DNA of 64,000 bases from Branchinecta lynchi (taxonomy: Eukaryota; Arthropoda; Branchiopoda; Anostraca; Branchinectidae), in contig JAKZAP010000018.1 in the NCBI GenBank assembly GCA_023053575.1, forward strand, positions 8,556,001 to 8,620,000. Reading direction: 5' to 3'. This document shows positions 1 to 11,700 of this stretch, in pieces. Numbering within the stretch: position 1 is the first letter of the stretch; each line of letters opens with the position of its first letter. The notes beneath the pieces are model-generated. The model had not been told where the DNA came from, ran no database searches, and saw only the letters and a program-made list of their open reading frames with translations. The position numbers and the translations under genes were made by a program.

Positions 1-267
1 ATTTAGACACTGATAAACGAATACACCAATCTGATAATCTCTCATCTGCCCAACATTTAAAATATTAAAATGGCGATAACAATCCAGCGTATGTTCACAT
101 TTTTCAAAATCACCGAGTATACACAACACTTTATTCTGTACAATTTGGATCCGCTTATAATTTACAACAAAATTACTCGCCCAACCAGAGCAACCGTATA
201 CAATGTAAGGATGAACAATAGAATTATATAAAACTTTCAGAACTGAAACAGGACAAATATGTTTAAT
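1..267 (-). pseudogene. Non-LTR retrotransposon reverse-transcriptase fragment
   Basis: The minus strand is open from about 267 through the window edge and encodes VLKVLYNSIVHPYIVYGCSG, then W, then KRIQIVQNKVLCIL. This is the LINE RT thumb/C-terminal pattern (LYxSxVHPYlxYG..W, iQxlQnKvlR). There is no ATG; an in-frame stop upstream shows 5' truncation. The fragment continues beyond the window. Confidence 0.7.
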
Positions 268-300
268 CTACGGAGCAGATATAACTTTTGAAATATAACT

Positions 301-960
301 TTTGAGATGGTGATCGGATTTGAACGAAACTTGGAAAGTGGAAAGAGCCATACTCTGCCATACTCCTATATGACTAAGTCCAAAACACACCAGTGATCAT
401 CAGGAAGAAGGAGTAAGTGTCTCCGTAAAGACTCAAACTCAACGACTCAAATCCTGGGTCAACCAATCACGCCAATCTTCGGGGAGCAGATGTGACACAA
501 CTTCTGCCTTTCTTCTACTAGCTATCCGGAGAGGCTGGAGATTTTGCATTGGCAAGGAGAGATAGTCATCAACAGTATTGTCTCAGATGTTCCACGAAAA
601 GTCCGGACCGAATCTGACACTTGGGGTGGAGGTTGGAAGGGGGTACCATAATCTTTGTGAAACGCTTAGCGTTGAGGTATCATGATGGAATTTGGTGAGA
701 AGAACAAGCATAAGTATTAGATAGGTTCTTGACAGAGCCAGATCATATCGGGGATTTTTGGGGGACTTGGACGGGGTTTCCCAGAGCTTTGGTGACCACA
801 AGTTGCCACAAATTAGGATACTTCCTGGATACTTCCAGATGTGCTAAGGAGGATAAAGCTTGGCAGGCATATTAGTGACTCGACCAATTACTTAGATCTG
901 AACTGGATTTAAGGTCCCGACACAATGCCCTAGGAAATACACTTGCAAATAATAAACATA
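301..960. repeat. G-rich 'AAGTTTCAT' repeat family, inverted orientation
   Basis: Reverse-orientation units of a family that recurs through the window: minus-strand phrases CAAGTTTCATC, CCTAGCACATCTGGAAG and GATCCGATCACC spaced about 140 bases apart. The short open frames here are artefacts of the repeat. Confidence 0.6.
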
Positions 961-1033
961 ATATACTGACTGAACATTATTCTGAACACCAAAAATTAAA
1001 CTGACTGAATAAGAAAAAATGAACACTATGACT

Positions 1034-1357
1034 CAGTCAACCACAAACCCCTGATTTTTGGATACCCTATGCCAAACGCCGGATATGTCTAGCGTTTGGC
1101 ATACCCTATGCCTAACGCTGGATACACTATGCTAGGTGCTGGATACTGTAACCCAGTAAAATATTGATGATTTGAGTGAAGCTAAAAAATGAACCAATCA
1201 GAACTCCTTTCTATTGAGGTAGGTCAGGGTTAGGTTACCAACAGGTATCCAGCGTTTGGCATAGGGTATCCAGCGTTAGGCATAGGCTATGCTAAATGCT
1301 AGATATACCCAGCGTTTGGCATAGGGTATCCAAAAATCAGGGATTTGTGGTAGACTG
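1034..1357. mobile_element. 324-bp CAGTC-ended element, copy 1, with 8-bp TSD
   Basis: Ends CAGTCAACCACAAA and its complement TTTGTGGTAGACTG are followed inward by matching TGATTTTTGGATACC-type arms. The flanks carry the perfect duplication CTATGACT at 1026-1033 and 1358-1365. There is no coding capacity. The 8-bp duplication suggests a hAT-type transposase. Confidence 0.8.
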
Positions 1358-1365
1358 CTATGACT

Positions 1366-2180
1366 AGCCTCAAGAGAGCAGCTCGACCTTGAAATATCAA
1401 ATTGACTTGCTGCTCTTTCACCACTTTCCAAACCGGAACCACTCTGATTAACTGTTTTCCAGTTAAAATCACAAGAAAAAGATCTTCCGTGTTTCCGCAT
1501 TTTGTAGGTATTTCAAGTTTCTTGCCATTTCTCGGTTATAGCTGTAAAGCAATTTACAAGTGGATTTTACGGTATAAACGTTATCCACAACACAATACTC
1601 TAATGGTGGCGGCGCCCCGCCGTTCTTTATCGTCTAATGTTCCTCTCGCTTTTTACTGTGTCTTTCAAGAATTATGAAGTAATCATAAAGGTATAGACAT
1701 CTATTTGAGGTCAGCGCAAGAAACGGATTCTTGAGTTGAGAGTGAGTTGGCTCGACTCTTTCATTCTGGAAGCACTTTGCTAGAATTGCTAGGGAGTGAG
1801 CCGGAATACCAGCCTGATACTGCTGCTGTAGCTGGGAAAATTAAACTTGGCAGTTGGCACGACCGAAGATAATAGTGGCACGGCCACGGGAGTCTACCCA
1901 ATTCCAGCTCCGAGTCCGAACAAGCCGTAAACGGGACAAGGCAACACCTCAAAACCCGTACGTTCAATCAGCTGAAGGTTTGATGATAAAAGCAAACCCT
2001 GAATAAAGCAAAGGTATAACAATTACAACGGCATCCTTATAGGTTCTATGTAACCAAGTTTCCACTTTTCTTCGGATCCCGTACGAAATATCTATCCGAG
2101 CTGATGCGCAATCATCCAATTTTCTAGTTTGAGCGGGACCCCAGATTTCCAGTCCGAATTAGCCACCGAAGCTGAGGATT
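1366..2180. other. No gene recognised; weak Ser-rich open frame on minus strand
   Basis: The minus strand at 1500-1366 is open and Ser-rich (ERAASQFDISRSSCSLEAS) behind an acceptor-like AAACAG, but no donor or homologue is recognisable and the frame ends inside the neighbouring element. Nothing else was seen. Confidence 0.3.
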
Positions 2181-2188
2181 GATAGCCC

Positions 2189-2469
2189 CAGTCTACCACA
2201 AACCCCTGATTTTGGGAAAGCCTATGCCAAACGCTAGGTATACTTAGCGTTTGGTATACCCTATGCCTGACGCTACCTGCCCAATAAAATATTGATGATT
2301 TGAGTGATCAGAATTCATCTATAGTGTGGTAGGCCAGGGTTAGGGTACCAACAGCTATCCAGCGTTTAGGATAGGGTATCCACACTAGGCATAGGCTATG
2401 CCAAACGCTAGATATAATACCCAGCGTCTGGCATAGGGTATAAAAAAATCAGAGGTTTGTGGCTCACTG
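2189..2469. mobile_element. 281-bp CAGTC-ended element, copy 2
   Basis: Same termini (CAGTCTACCACAAACC and GGTTTGTGGCTCACTG) and TATGCCAAACGCTAG interior as copy 1. Flanked by GATAGCCC and AATAGCCC, a 7-of-8 match expected of an aged duplication. No coding capacity. Confidence 0.7.
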
Positions 2470-2514
2470 AATAGCCCCTCCTGATTCAATGTCTTTTTCG
2501 ATTACTTTTCGGTT

Positions 2515-3945
2515 GGGCGGTCCACTAGAACGATGAAACATGGCAGGCATATCCGAGACCCGAGCGAAGTAACTTGAAAACAGTCACTTGCCCGATCCGA
2601 CCATCGTGGGGGGAGGAGGGGACGGCGGAATCCCAAATTTAGGGACACTTTCGAACTGGTGATCAAGATCTTAATGAAACTTGATATCTGGAAAGCCGTC
2701 ATGTCTCAGATGTCCCATTTCAAGTCCGGACCGAACACGACGGATGTGGGGCGGGGTAGTCGGGGGGGGGGGGGGGGGGGGGAATCTTGTGTTACGCTGA
2801 GAGCGGAGCGATCGGGATGAAACTTCGTGGGAAGAAGAAGCACAAGCCCTAGGTACATCATTGACAGAACTGGACCGGATTCGTGCACTGTGGGGGGAGC
2901 TGGAGCGAGGGGGTTCCGGAATTCCGGTGATCCAGAGTTGAATTACTTCCAGGTGGGCTAGGACAATGAAACTTGGGAATCCGCGACCCGACTAGATTAA
3001 CCTGGAAATAGCCAATTTCCCGAGGGGGAATCCGGAATCTTGAGGTATGTATACCTTCCGAACGGGTTATCGGATCATTATGAAACTTGATATTTAGAAA
3101 GACCACATGTCTCGAATGTCCCGTTTCAAGTCGTACCGGATCCGATAAATGTGTGGGGGGAGGTCGGAGAGGGAACCGGAAATCTTGTTACACGCTTAGA
3201 GTGGAGCGATCAGGATAAAACTTGGTGGCAAGAACAAGCACAACCCCTGGATACATCACTGATAGAACCAGACCGAATTCAGGCACTGTTGGAGGAGTTG
3301 GGGGAGGGATCCGAAATTACACTGATCGCAAGTTAAGGGACCTCTAGATGTGCTAGGACGATGAAACTTGGCTTGAACATCAGAGGCCTTACGAGATTGT
3401 CTTAGAAATGACCACTTCCTCGATCCGACCATCGCGGTGGGGGGGGGGGGGGGGGTGGAGGGAGGGGAATCCTGAATTTTGAGGTATGCATAACTTTCGA
3501 ACGGCTAAATGATACTTCATATCTGGAAAGACATCGTGTCTCAAATATACCATTTTAAGTCCGGTCCGGATCCGATGAATGTGTGGGGGAGGGGGGGGGC
3601 GGAAGTTGAACCGGAAATCTTGTGACACGCCTAGAGTGGAGCGATAGGGATGATAGTTGGTGGAAAGAACAAGCACAAACCTATGTATCAGTATAATGTT
3701 TGAAGCCAAGCTGACCCTTCATTACGAAAGAAATACAAAACCGTGATTTTCGGTTTTTTTTTATTATTAGCTGATATAATTAGCTAGAGATAAAATCACG
3801 GTTTTCTATTTCTTTCCTATATATCAGTAACAGAACCGGATCGGATTCGGGCACTGTGGGGGAGTTGGAGGGGGGGGGGGGAGGGGGTCCGAAATTCTGG
3901 TGATCGCGAGTTAAGGTACTTTCAGATGTGCGCAAAACATCTTAC
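2515..3945. repeat. G-rich 'AAGTTTCAT' repeat cluster with poly-G runs
   Basis: Roughly ten sub-units in inverted orientation, each about 130-150 bases, with G runs of 10-18 at about 2764, 3430, 3590 and 3867. A palindromic insertion lies at 3722-3826. Confidence 0.65.
3722..3826. mobile_element. Small foldback MITE (AAAACCGTGATTTT arms)
   Basis: GAAAGAAATACAAAACCGTG and its near complement CACGGTTTTCTATTTCTTTC face each other around an AT-rich loop. It interrupts a G-rich repeat unit. A partial second copy occurs at about 57625-57660. Confidence 0.55.
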
Positions 3946-4138
3946 CTCAGTTTAGCTTTATATTTGTGCGCACACGTGTCCTCTCCAGAGTGAAAATGAT
4001 ATGAAACTCAAGCTGAACCCTGTACGTGCGCGGACAAACCGTTATTCTAGTTCGTTTGTGCCCTTTTTTACGTCTATGTTTAACAGTGCCAAGAGCTACG
4101 AAAGTTGTGTAATAAACCTCTCTCTCTCTTATATGAAT

Positions 4139-4220
4139 ATTTGACAGTGCAGAACGGATATCTGAATATATGTGAACTTGGTGAAATTCAGCTGGCGTAT
4201 CCGTTTGCACTGTCAAATAT
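4139..4220. mobile_element. 82-bp MITE with ATTTGACAGTGC ends
   Basis: ATTTGACAGTGCAGAACGGA and TCCGTTTGCACTGTCAAAT are inverted termini around about 40 bases. A second complete copy lies at 38574-38654; single-end relatives (GTGCAAAACGGATA) occur near 15650, 19215, 19425, 20590 and 24117. Confidence 0.65.
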
Positions 4221-4257
4221 CTTTACCAATTATTACTATTCGCCTTAATCTGTTTCT

Positions 4258-4372
4258 AAATTTATACAAAATGTTTAAGAAGTCTGTTGAAGACCGAATA
4301 CCTAAAAGACCGAATTGTCTGGAGCAAATTAAAATTTTGGGATCCCATCGAAACCTTTGGTCTTGTTTTTTA
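4258..4372 (-). repeat. End fragment of the GGGATCCC-ended repeat family
   Basis: Carries the family's 5' terminal block in reverse: the motif TTTTGGGATCCCATCGAAAC followed by CTTTGGTCTTG. Only this end is present. Confidence 0.6.
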
Positions 4373-4379
4373 GAATCGA

Positions 4380-4966
4380 GATGTTGGTTGGATAGTCATT
4401 TTTCGTTTCTCCGTGTCTCATTCTGAGCTGCCCTTCCTCAAACAAAACGCTAATTTGTAAGAGAACTAAGAATCGGGAATTCAGACAAAAACGCAACTAA
4501 TGTCACCTGTCAAAGCACCTAGAATATCTAGTCCCAACTTCGACATAAATCTTTCATCCTCGAAAAACGACAATATAAATAACTTCTGTTCTACAAAACT
4601 ACAAACTGCTTTTCATTTAAGTTCTAATTAACAACTGAGAGACATCTACATTCCTTTCCACGAACTGACAAACATTTATGTAAACAACTCTTGCATAGCG
4701 AGCAAGGAACTGAGATTTCACTTTGAAAAAAAAAAAAAAAAAAATAACACGTCACTCAAACTCACTACGCCTCTAACGTGGAAAACCCTGCATTTTCCCT
4801 ACGAAGCACAGAAGTACAGTAGAGGTATGCTTATTTGAACGTTTGTTGACTTCGGAGTTGCTTTGACTAAAGTAAACTATGAGTTAGCTAAAGTAGGTGA
4901 TTAAGGGCCTCTGAAAACACCTGAACAGGTATTCGGATCTCCATTCTAACATTTACCCAAAACTGC
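4380..4966. other. No gene recognised
   Basis: AT-rich sequence with a poly-A run (about 4725-4743) and a stretch near 4485-4500 resembling the end of the TAGTTGCGTTTTTG MITE. Confidence 0.4.
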
Positions 4967-4974
4967 ATTGTAAC

Positions 4975-4992
4975 CAGGTCCGTATCCAGGAA

Positions 4993-5024
<32 letters not shown>

Positions 5025-5107
5025 TTCTGCCTGGATCGGACAAAACAGTATAAAAAGACAGGAGGGGGGGGCAACCCCCTACCCCCCCCCCCCTGGATAC
5101 GACCTTG
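4975..5107. mobile_element. 133-bp hAT-like MITE with 8-bp TSD
   Basis: Termini CAGGTCCGTATCCAGG and CCTGGATACGACCTTG. Perfect target duplication ATTGTAAC at 4967-4974 and 5108-5115. The interior is a G run then a C run, giving an imperfect hairpin. Confidence 0.8.
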
Positions 5108-5115
5108 ATTGTAAC

Positions 5116-6540
5116 TATTCACTTCATACGAACATACCTCTATTTGTATACAAAAATGGCGCTCAGGTTTCGATCGACATTCTCCGGTTTTCTGAAAACC
5201 AGGAACGCAACTATAAGGGGGAAAACCGGCTAGAGCTGAGTGCAGAGCTGTCACAAGTTGAACAAACAACTGTGTCATATTTGACCGCATTTCAACGCAA
5301 ATTTCGTATGGCCTTTATTAAAGCCGCATTCACATTGGCAGGTCGTCGGGATGCGTTGCATATGCGTCGATGTTGCGTGGCGTGGCTTATCATTCACACC
5401 TGCACGAGAAGCTTTCCCGCGCGATTTTCCTGTCTCAGTTTCCTCTGCTAAACTTTCGTTTCCTTTACCATAGTCAGTTTTTCTTCACTTTTGCTATGTT
5501 TTTCTCCAGTTTTCTTCCGTTTTCCACTCAAAATCTGAGCGCAAGCGCCGATGTTGCGTTTCGATGAATCCGAAATTCACGTCACTACCGTGAAACTTGA
5601 ACGCGATGCATCAAAATTTCGGAGCGAAAGAGGAAATTCGTATTTGACTGGGAAAATCAGACTCGGTGTGCACGTGCCTTAAGCCATTACGCCCTATTAT
5701 TATCACTAGATCTACGTTCTCATTTATGACAGCAAACCTACACCGCCGTTGGCTTCAAAACTCTATGCGAAGGGACAGCATCCAGGAGGACGAAGCTGGA
5801 CTTTCACTTTGCCCACTCACAGGGGAAAACACTTAGTAAGGAATTAAGTCAAACTTCAACAGGCAATTGATACAGGGCAATTAAAAACGCCCCTAATAAG
5901 CTCAATCACAAACACTCACGCACACAAATTTTCCAACAAACTTTCCGTGCCATTTGTTGAAACTGATGTTTTTGCTACTTCTTGAAACCGACCCGAAGCG
6001 TTCCACAGAAAGATATAAATTAACTTTCCCGCCAAACCAGTTAGGGACAGCAACCGACACAAGTCAATTGCCGACACCGACGGTGCAGATCCATAATTTT
6101 CCCTAGCCGAAAAATCAATGTAAAAGAGATTTCCATTTCTGAACAAATTGAGATATAAACCTAACGCGCTTTTTAAGCAAAATCTAAATATCTTTGTCTC
6201 CTATAGCTATACATTTGAAAGGAAATTGTTCCCTTTCTGCATAACGGCACGGACTTGCGGTTGCTTCTCCGTCTTTCAGTGAAATATCAAGTAGTGCTCA
6301 AACGCAACTATCCCATATCTAACAGCTGTAAGATAAACTGATAGAAATAACTCAAAACAATAGGCTACCATAAAGCCTGTAAGAGGTCACACTGCAATGC
6401 TTCACTGAGAATATAACTGATTCAGTGTGAATTACCTTCACGAGTCCTTTTAACGGAACACGCTCAAGAGGACACCTTCATACCAGCTAAGGTTATATAA
6501 AGGAGTCGATTCAGAGCAATTTGCACTGCGTAAACTTGAA
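5116..6540. other. No gene recognised
   Basis: Mixed-composition sequence with only short open frames lacking conserved motifs or splice context. Confidence 0.4.
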
Positions 6541-6544
6541 CCAG

Positions 6545-6890
6545 TCAGCAAAATAACATTAAGGCGTAGCGCCAACACTTATGCTTTCCATGCTTCGCAA
6601 ATGGGCCATACTGGGTAGCGCAGACCACTATGCTTGCGGCATTTAAAGCAAGACGCATTTGCTGATTTAGAAATTTCTAGTATAGCTAAGATGCGGTTTT
6701 CATTGGAAACATGGGAGGTTGTATCTTTTTTTCAGATTCCGAAGTTATGGGAGCCAGCGCTGGCTTACGACTAATTGAGTTTCAGTAGGGGCGTTCTCTA
6801 TCACTAGTGGTGCTAGTGTGCTGCTATTCGGGTATGCGTCACTTTTTCAAGACTTGGCGATACTCCCTAGTGTTATTTTGCACTGATCCT
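6545..6890. mobile_element. Element with CAGCAAAATAACA / TGTTATTTTGCACTG ends
   Basis: Inverted termini CAGCAAAATAACATTAAGG with GGCGTAGCGCC inward, facing CCTAGTGTTATTTTGCACTG. This is the same family as the element at 59919-60999, whose duplication is clear. No convincing duplication was found here. Confidence 0.6.
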
Positions 6891-7197
6891 TACTCCCAGT
6901 TGAACTTACTATATCACATTTATTACAACCAGTCATATATAGCGAATGAATAGCTGATTTGCATTATATCAGCTCGTTCAAAGCCAAAGAAGGTCGACAG
7001 TAAACGTATGATTATTTGTACACTTCATAGTTGCAAAAAGCTGTCTCAGATACTGCCTTTCTGGCTCTTCCGCCATGACGATTCGTCTCAAAACGCGCGC
7101 CTTTGATTTTCGCCGTTTGTCTCGAAACGCGTGCTTTTGCGTTTCACCGCTATATAGTTTCGCGTTGACCAATTTCACCTTTCCCGGCCACAAAAGC

Positions 7198-7610
7198 AGC
7201 GTCTTGTCAATAACAAATAAGCCAATAGAACCTCCATCTTTGGTCCCATTCAGCGACTACCCGACAAAACTGAGCTGAGCTAGAGGTACTTGCTGAGCTT
7301 TGAGTTGATGCCAGTCTACTTCCCTCTTCGCTGCTGCACATATCAGAGGAAAAAGTGCAGCAGGCGTGCTAACCCCCGCTGTGGAGCTCGTCACATGTGA
7401 CGTCAGAATGGTAGACAACCAATCGGATTTTACTTTCGAAATGTCTTCTCTGGGGCTTTACTGCAATATTGCTGTTGGTAGAGGTAAGGAATTGTGCTGT
7501 ACCGCTCCATCGGGTAGGGTATAGGGACTCTATTCGACTCCGCATGGTCGTATTACAGAGATAGAGAGATGGAGGTTCTGGTGCTTATTCTTCCTTGGTC
7601 CTGTCGACTG
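7198..7610 (+). repeat. ~410-bp interspersed repeat (ends TTATTTGTTCTTG-like)
   Basis: Long similarity to 36990-37435 (same strand) and to 12860-13300 and 34845-35245 (inverted). Shared blocks include GGAGCTCGTCACATGTGACG, GGGGCTTTACTGC and CGACTCCGCATGGTCGTAT. Non-coding; SINE-like or MITE-like, class unclear. Confidence 0.65.
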
Positions 7611-7619
7611 CGAGAAAAC

Positions 7620-8300
7620 GTGGTTGCTGCGGTCTCGTGTAACCAAGGTATATCACACGTGACTAATTATTTACTCATAAATCAACCCATGCACCCAGCA
7701 TATGGCAATTTTTTTTCTGGACAGTTCTGGGACAACCCAGATTTAGATCATTTTCATTAAATTTCTCACCACACTTAACTTTCCGATTACTGCAGCTTAA
7801 GAGCTTTCTTAGAGCCAGGGACATTCCAGGATGCTCGGAAAGGATGTTAAAGTCGTTTCGGTAGAAACCAGATTCTGGCGGCAAAATTCTGTTCTGAGAG
7901 CATATTTCAGCTTCTTACGATTGTGGTCTTGCCTTTAGATAAGCCTTTCGACGTTTTTCGGTCTGAGATCAGTAACGAGCCAAAATTTAAATTTTCAGAA
8001 AAAAAATCGGCATAATTCGGCCATGACGTGTTGCAGCTCGTAAATGAATCACCATTTTTTCTGGTGGTAGATTCACAATCAGCGCCTGATGTATACGATA
8101 TCAAATTCCTAACACACTAAAAGTTCGGGTGGGGACGTTTGTAAAAGCTACCACACCTTCATGCTAATTGCCAATCACCTTATTTCCGCTCAACCAGAGA
8201 CACAGACCGGGTGTCTTTACGCCAGACTGGAGTCGATGCTCATCTGAATTAATCACGTCCTCCATTCTGATAAACCAGAAATAAAGATAGAAGCGGAACT
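7620..8300. other. 3' flank of the PABIR-like gene
   Basis: Likely contains the 3' UTR of the minus-strand gene. No canonical polyA signal was identified by eye; AAATAAGG (minus strand near 8180) is a weak candidate. Confidence 0.35.
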
Positions 8301-8730
8301 TCAAGTCTGACTGGACTCAACGCTCATTGGCTGATCCGAGTTCGAATAATCACAAATTTCCGACGTCCCACTTCCCAACTCCATCGTATTCTCACCACTA
8401 GATGTCATTTCCGCACCATCCACACAGTCCATTTTCACTCTCGGAGATGGCGCGCGAAACGAAGAACAAAACTGCTTCCCAATTTCCAAAGACTTTGGCC
8501 TCACAATCCCCACCAGGCGAAAGGGATTAGTCTGCAGGCTTTCCCCAATTTCAGGTCCAGGACTAGGGATGGGTCGAGGACTAGGGGCTGTGAAGTAGCC
8601 AGGACTAGGAAGATGTTGAGGACTGTCGACAGGTTTGAAGGTGTTAATGGGAGCAGGTGAGGCAGGGGATTCGAGGTTGTAGGGGGATTCAGGTGTGCCG
8701 ACAGAGACTGAGATGCCGTCAGATGAGTTC
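8301..8730 (-). CDS. PABIR: PABIR-family exon 5 (Ser/Pro-rich C terminus, stop)
   Basis: Acceptor TATGTCCTAG then GAACTC at 8730; the phase-2 junction makes Glu. The 143-residue tail begins NSSDGISVSVGTPESP and continues with many SP and PSP repeats (PSPGP, APSPRVK). The TGA/TAG/TAA-type stop is at 8303-8301. The start resembles the human SSSAGSSCNSPAK...DSPVSPAQ tail, but the second half has no counterpart I recognise, so this exon is longer than the family norm. The apparent upstream Met at 8852 lies in the intron. No canonical AATAAA was seen in the next few hundred bases downstream. Confidence 0.8.
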
Positions 8731-11700
8731 CTAGGACATACGTAATTTAGTTTCAGGAAATACAGAATTGTATACTGTCTGAACAAATACATAATTTTAT
8801 TTTCCCATTGTGAAGGGATAAAACCTGTTGATCTGTAAACGCAACCTATCAAGTCCCATCCAGATCAGATCCCTAGGTCGATAATTATGTAGCCCTTCGA
8901 AAATCAAAAGGAATACGTGCTCGAGATGGGCGAATCCGGTCATGAAGGATTGGAATCCGGACCTGAAACCAGGGCTAGGTACGAATCCTAGTCCGAACCC
9001 ACCACTTCATGCTGAGGATTCCAATCCGGGATCGAATCCAACCTTAGCAAAAATAAAATTATATACGTAGGTTGGAGTTTAAAAATCTGAGGTGAGAAAA
9101 AGCACTGATGCCTAAGGCAAATGAGACGGTTAATTGGACGATGTAAACCATATTTCTAGGCCTTCACGTGAGCTTGTTTTAGTATGGAAACCAGGAATGA
9201 ATTTGGGGCGCGTTAAGCACAATACCTTAAAGTTTAGCTTCAAACCCAACTCATTTTTTTTTTTATCATACACTGCATTATTTTGATTGTTACCTTTTTT
9301 TACTGTTTGCTCCACTATGACGTTCAGAATATCTACGGCCGTCCTCACAACGCAAAATTCTATTTTGACGCGGAAAATTTTAATCTCGATACAAACGCGG
9401 ATTTTCGGTGGTCAGTGATCAGCTCGAGGAAGGTGGCAAAATACTTATTTTTCGTAAATCGTTTTAGTCAAGCATACAACACCGATACTAGCGCATAGAG
9501 GGTCCACAAATCAGACAAGGAAATTCCACTATTTGAAAATCGATTATGCAACAGAGAAACGCATTTTCATTGGGTCTGCAAGCCTCTTTAAATGAATAGG
9601 TCATGGGTAACTAGATTGTCCTATTACACCCGTTTCTGGTTAAAATGTAAGCACCGTGTGTAACAAGATCAAAGAATTCGATGGGATCCCAAAAATCTAA
9701 TATTTGATCCAGACAATTGGGTCTTGTCTTCGCCAGATCCAGTCTTCACCAGGATATTCATCACAAAAGCCAAGTTCAGATATACGTGTCTAAGCCAGAT
9801 CTATTTTGACGATACTGACCGAAACTTCCTGCTTAACTTCTGCCAAATTTCCGGTTTCGGTAGAATTCCGAGCGAACTAATTGTCAAGCAAAAAAAGAAA
9901 ATAGAAAATTCAGAAACGAATTCAGCGTATATCCTTATCTCTATAGAGAACATCTAATCAACTTCAAATACAAAAAAAATATTCTCATATGCAGACGCAG
10001 CGTTTCTTCTTACCCCTAAATCTGTCATCGAATCAACATCAAATAAAACTTTTGCTTGTTGACAAATTTTCCGGTTTCGGCCGGATTCCGGGCGAACTAG
10101 TTGTCCGGGTAGAAAATGCTTTTCACACAAGTGTTCAGCATGTCTTCTTACGTCGAACATTTAATGAACTTCAAATGAAACTTATTTTTAACCAACTTTC
10201 CGGTTTTTGCCGCATTCCGGACGAACTACTTGTCCGGCAAGAAAATGGTTTTCAGCATAGTCTCTTCTTACCTCATAATCGACTACCACATTAGCTGTTC
10301 AGAAATATTTTGTTGCCCCTTCATTTGAACCCCTCCCCCACCCATAAATGTAGGGGTACAGAGCCCATCTACGAACTTGATCTTACCCTCGAATCAAAGA
10401 ATCCTCACACCAAGTTTCATCAAAATATCTCATTCCCTTCGAGAGTTATCGTGCAAACACACGGAAAGACGGACAACCTTTGCGATGTCATAGGTATCCC
10501 TCCACTTACGTTTTGGGATCCCAAAAATTGGCAAAAGATTAGAAACTGCAGCGGATTCCTAAGATTCAGGGTCTAAAATCCGAGTATCCAGCCTAACAAG
10601 CAGAAGATTCGAATCCGTATTCAAATTCGACCAAAAGAACGAATACGGATACGCCCATCTCTGGTATGTGCACCCACAGTCCGATTTTCGGAGTCATGTG
10701 TGGTAGCATGAACGAGAAACCTAAAGCATTTGATGAGTGAATCTCAATTTTTTTTTTTTTTTTTTTACACAGTCTAATTTTTACATTAACATCCAAAGAA
10801 GTCACGCATGTTAGACGCATTTTTCACGCATTTGAGAAAGCCTAAAGTAAGGCTTGGTAAGTCCAAGCCCGGACACAGAAATCAATGTCCCCTAAGCCGT
10901 TAACATTGTCCTTTTCGGTAATTCAAAAAACTTTTTTTTTTCAGGCCAACGTATTTAACTTAAAAAATAGAGAAGCAGACTTAGAAATGAAACAGACAAG
11001 TACTAACTATATTTTTTTTTACACAGTCGAATTTTTACATTTACATCCAAAGATGAACGCATGTTAGAACATTGAAACTGGAAATGTATCAGCTGTTCAT
11101 TTAATCGTTCAAATCGTTTATTGATAAACCAACTTCGTAGCTTTCTTCGTTAGAAGATGCTAAATTACGCTGGTCGTACATTAATAAAATAAATAAATTA
11201 CACTAACTATTCTGAAGCTGGTGCCAAGTGAAGATACCGGGAAAAAAGAGAACGTGTACTGATCATTGTCTATGAATAGCTGAGGAAAAGATGAGACTGA
11301 TCCCAGAATCACATCTTTCGAAGATCGAAAATCCGGATTAAAATAACTCGTCAGCCTCCAGAGGCTGGGCCAAAGGCAGAAGTTCGCCACGGGTTGCCTC
11401 TTGAGGGTATATTCCTTTTTTGTATTATTATTCGTGTTATTATCTACGTGTGCCACGTTAATGCCCAATTAAAATCTTATCGGAGACCCAAGAAACTTCT
11501 AGGGGGTGCAATATCGCCAAGAAATCCCGGTAATGGAAGGGTGAATAAATCCACTCTCAGAAGTTTGATAACAGATAACACATGTTTACGTATCTTTGTG
11601 TTAAACATTGTGACTATACATCCGTTGACATTGTGACCATACATCTGAGTCTTTTGAGTGTTGTGTTTCCAGACAAAACTTCTGTTATGACCAATTCAAG

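Noticed and set aside
1276..1500. Ser-rich minus-strand frame as a real exon
   Set aside because: No donor, no homologue, and its end lies inside the 324-bp element; noted only as a weak possibility.
4946..5290. 114-codon Pro/Gly-rich minus-strand frame
   Set aside because: Runs through the G and C tracts of the 133-bp hAT-like MITE.
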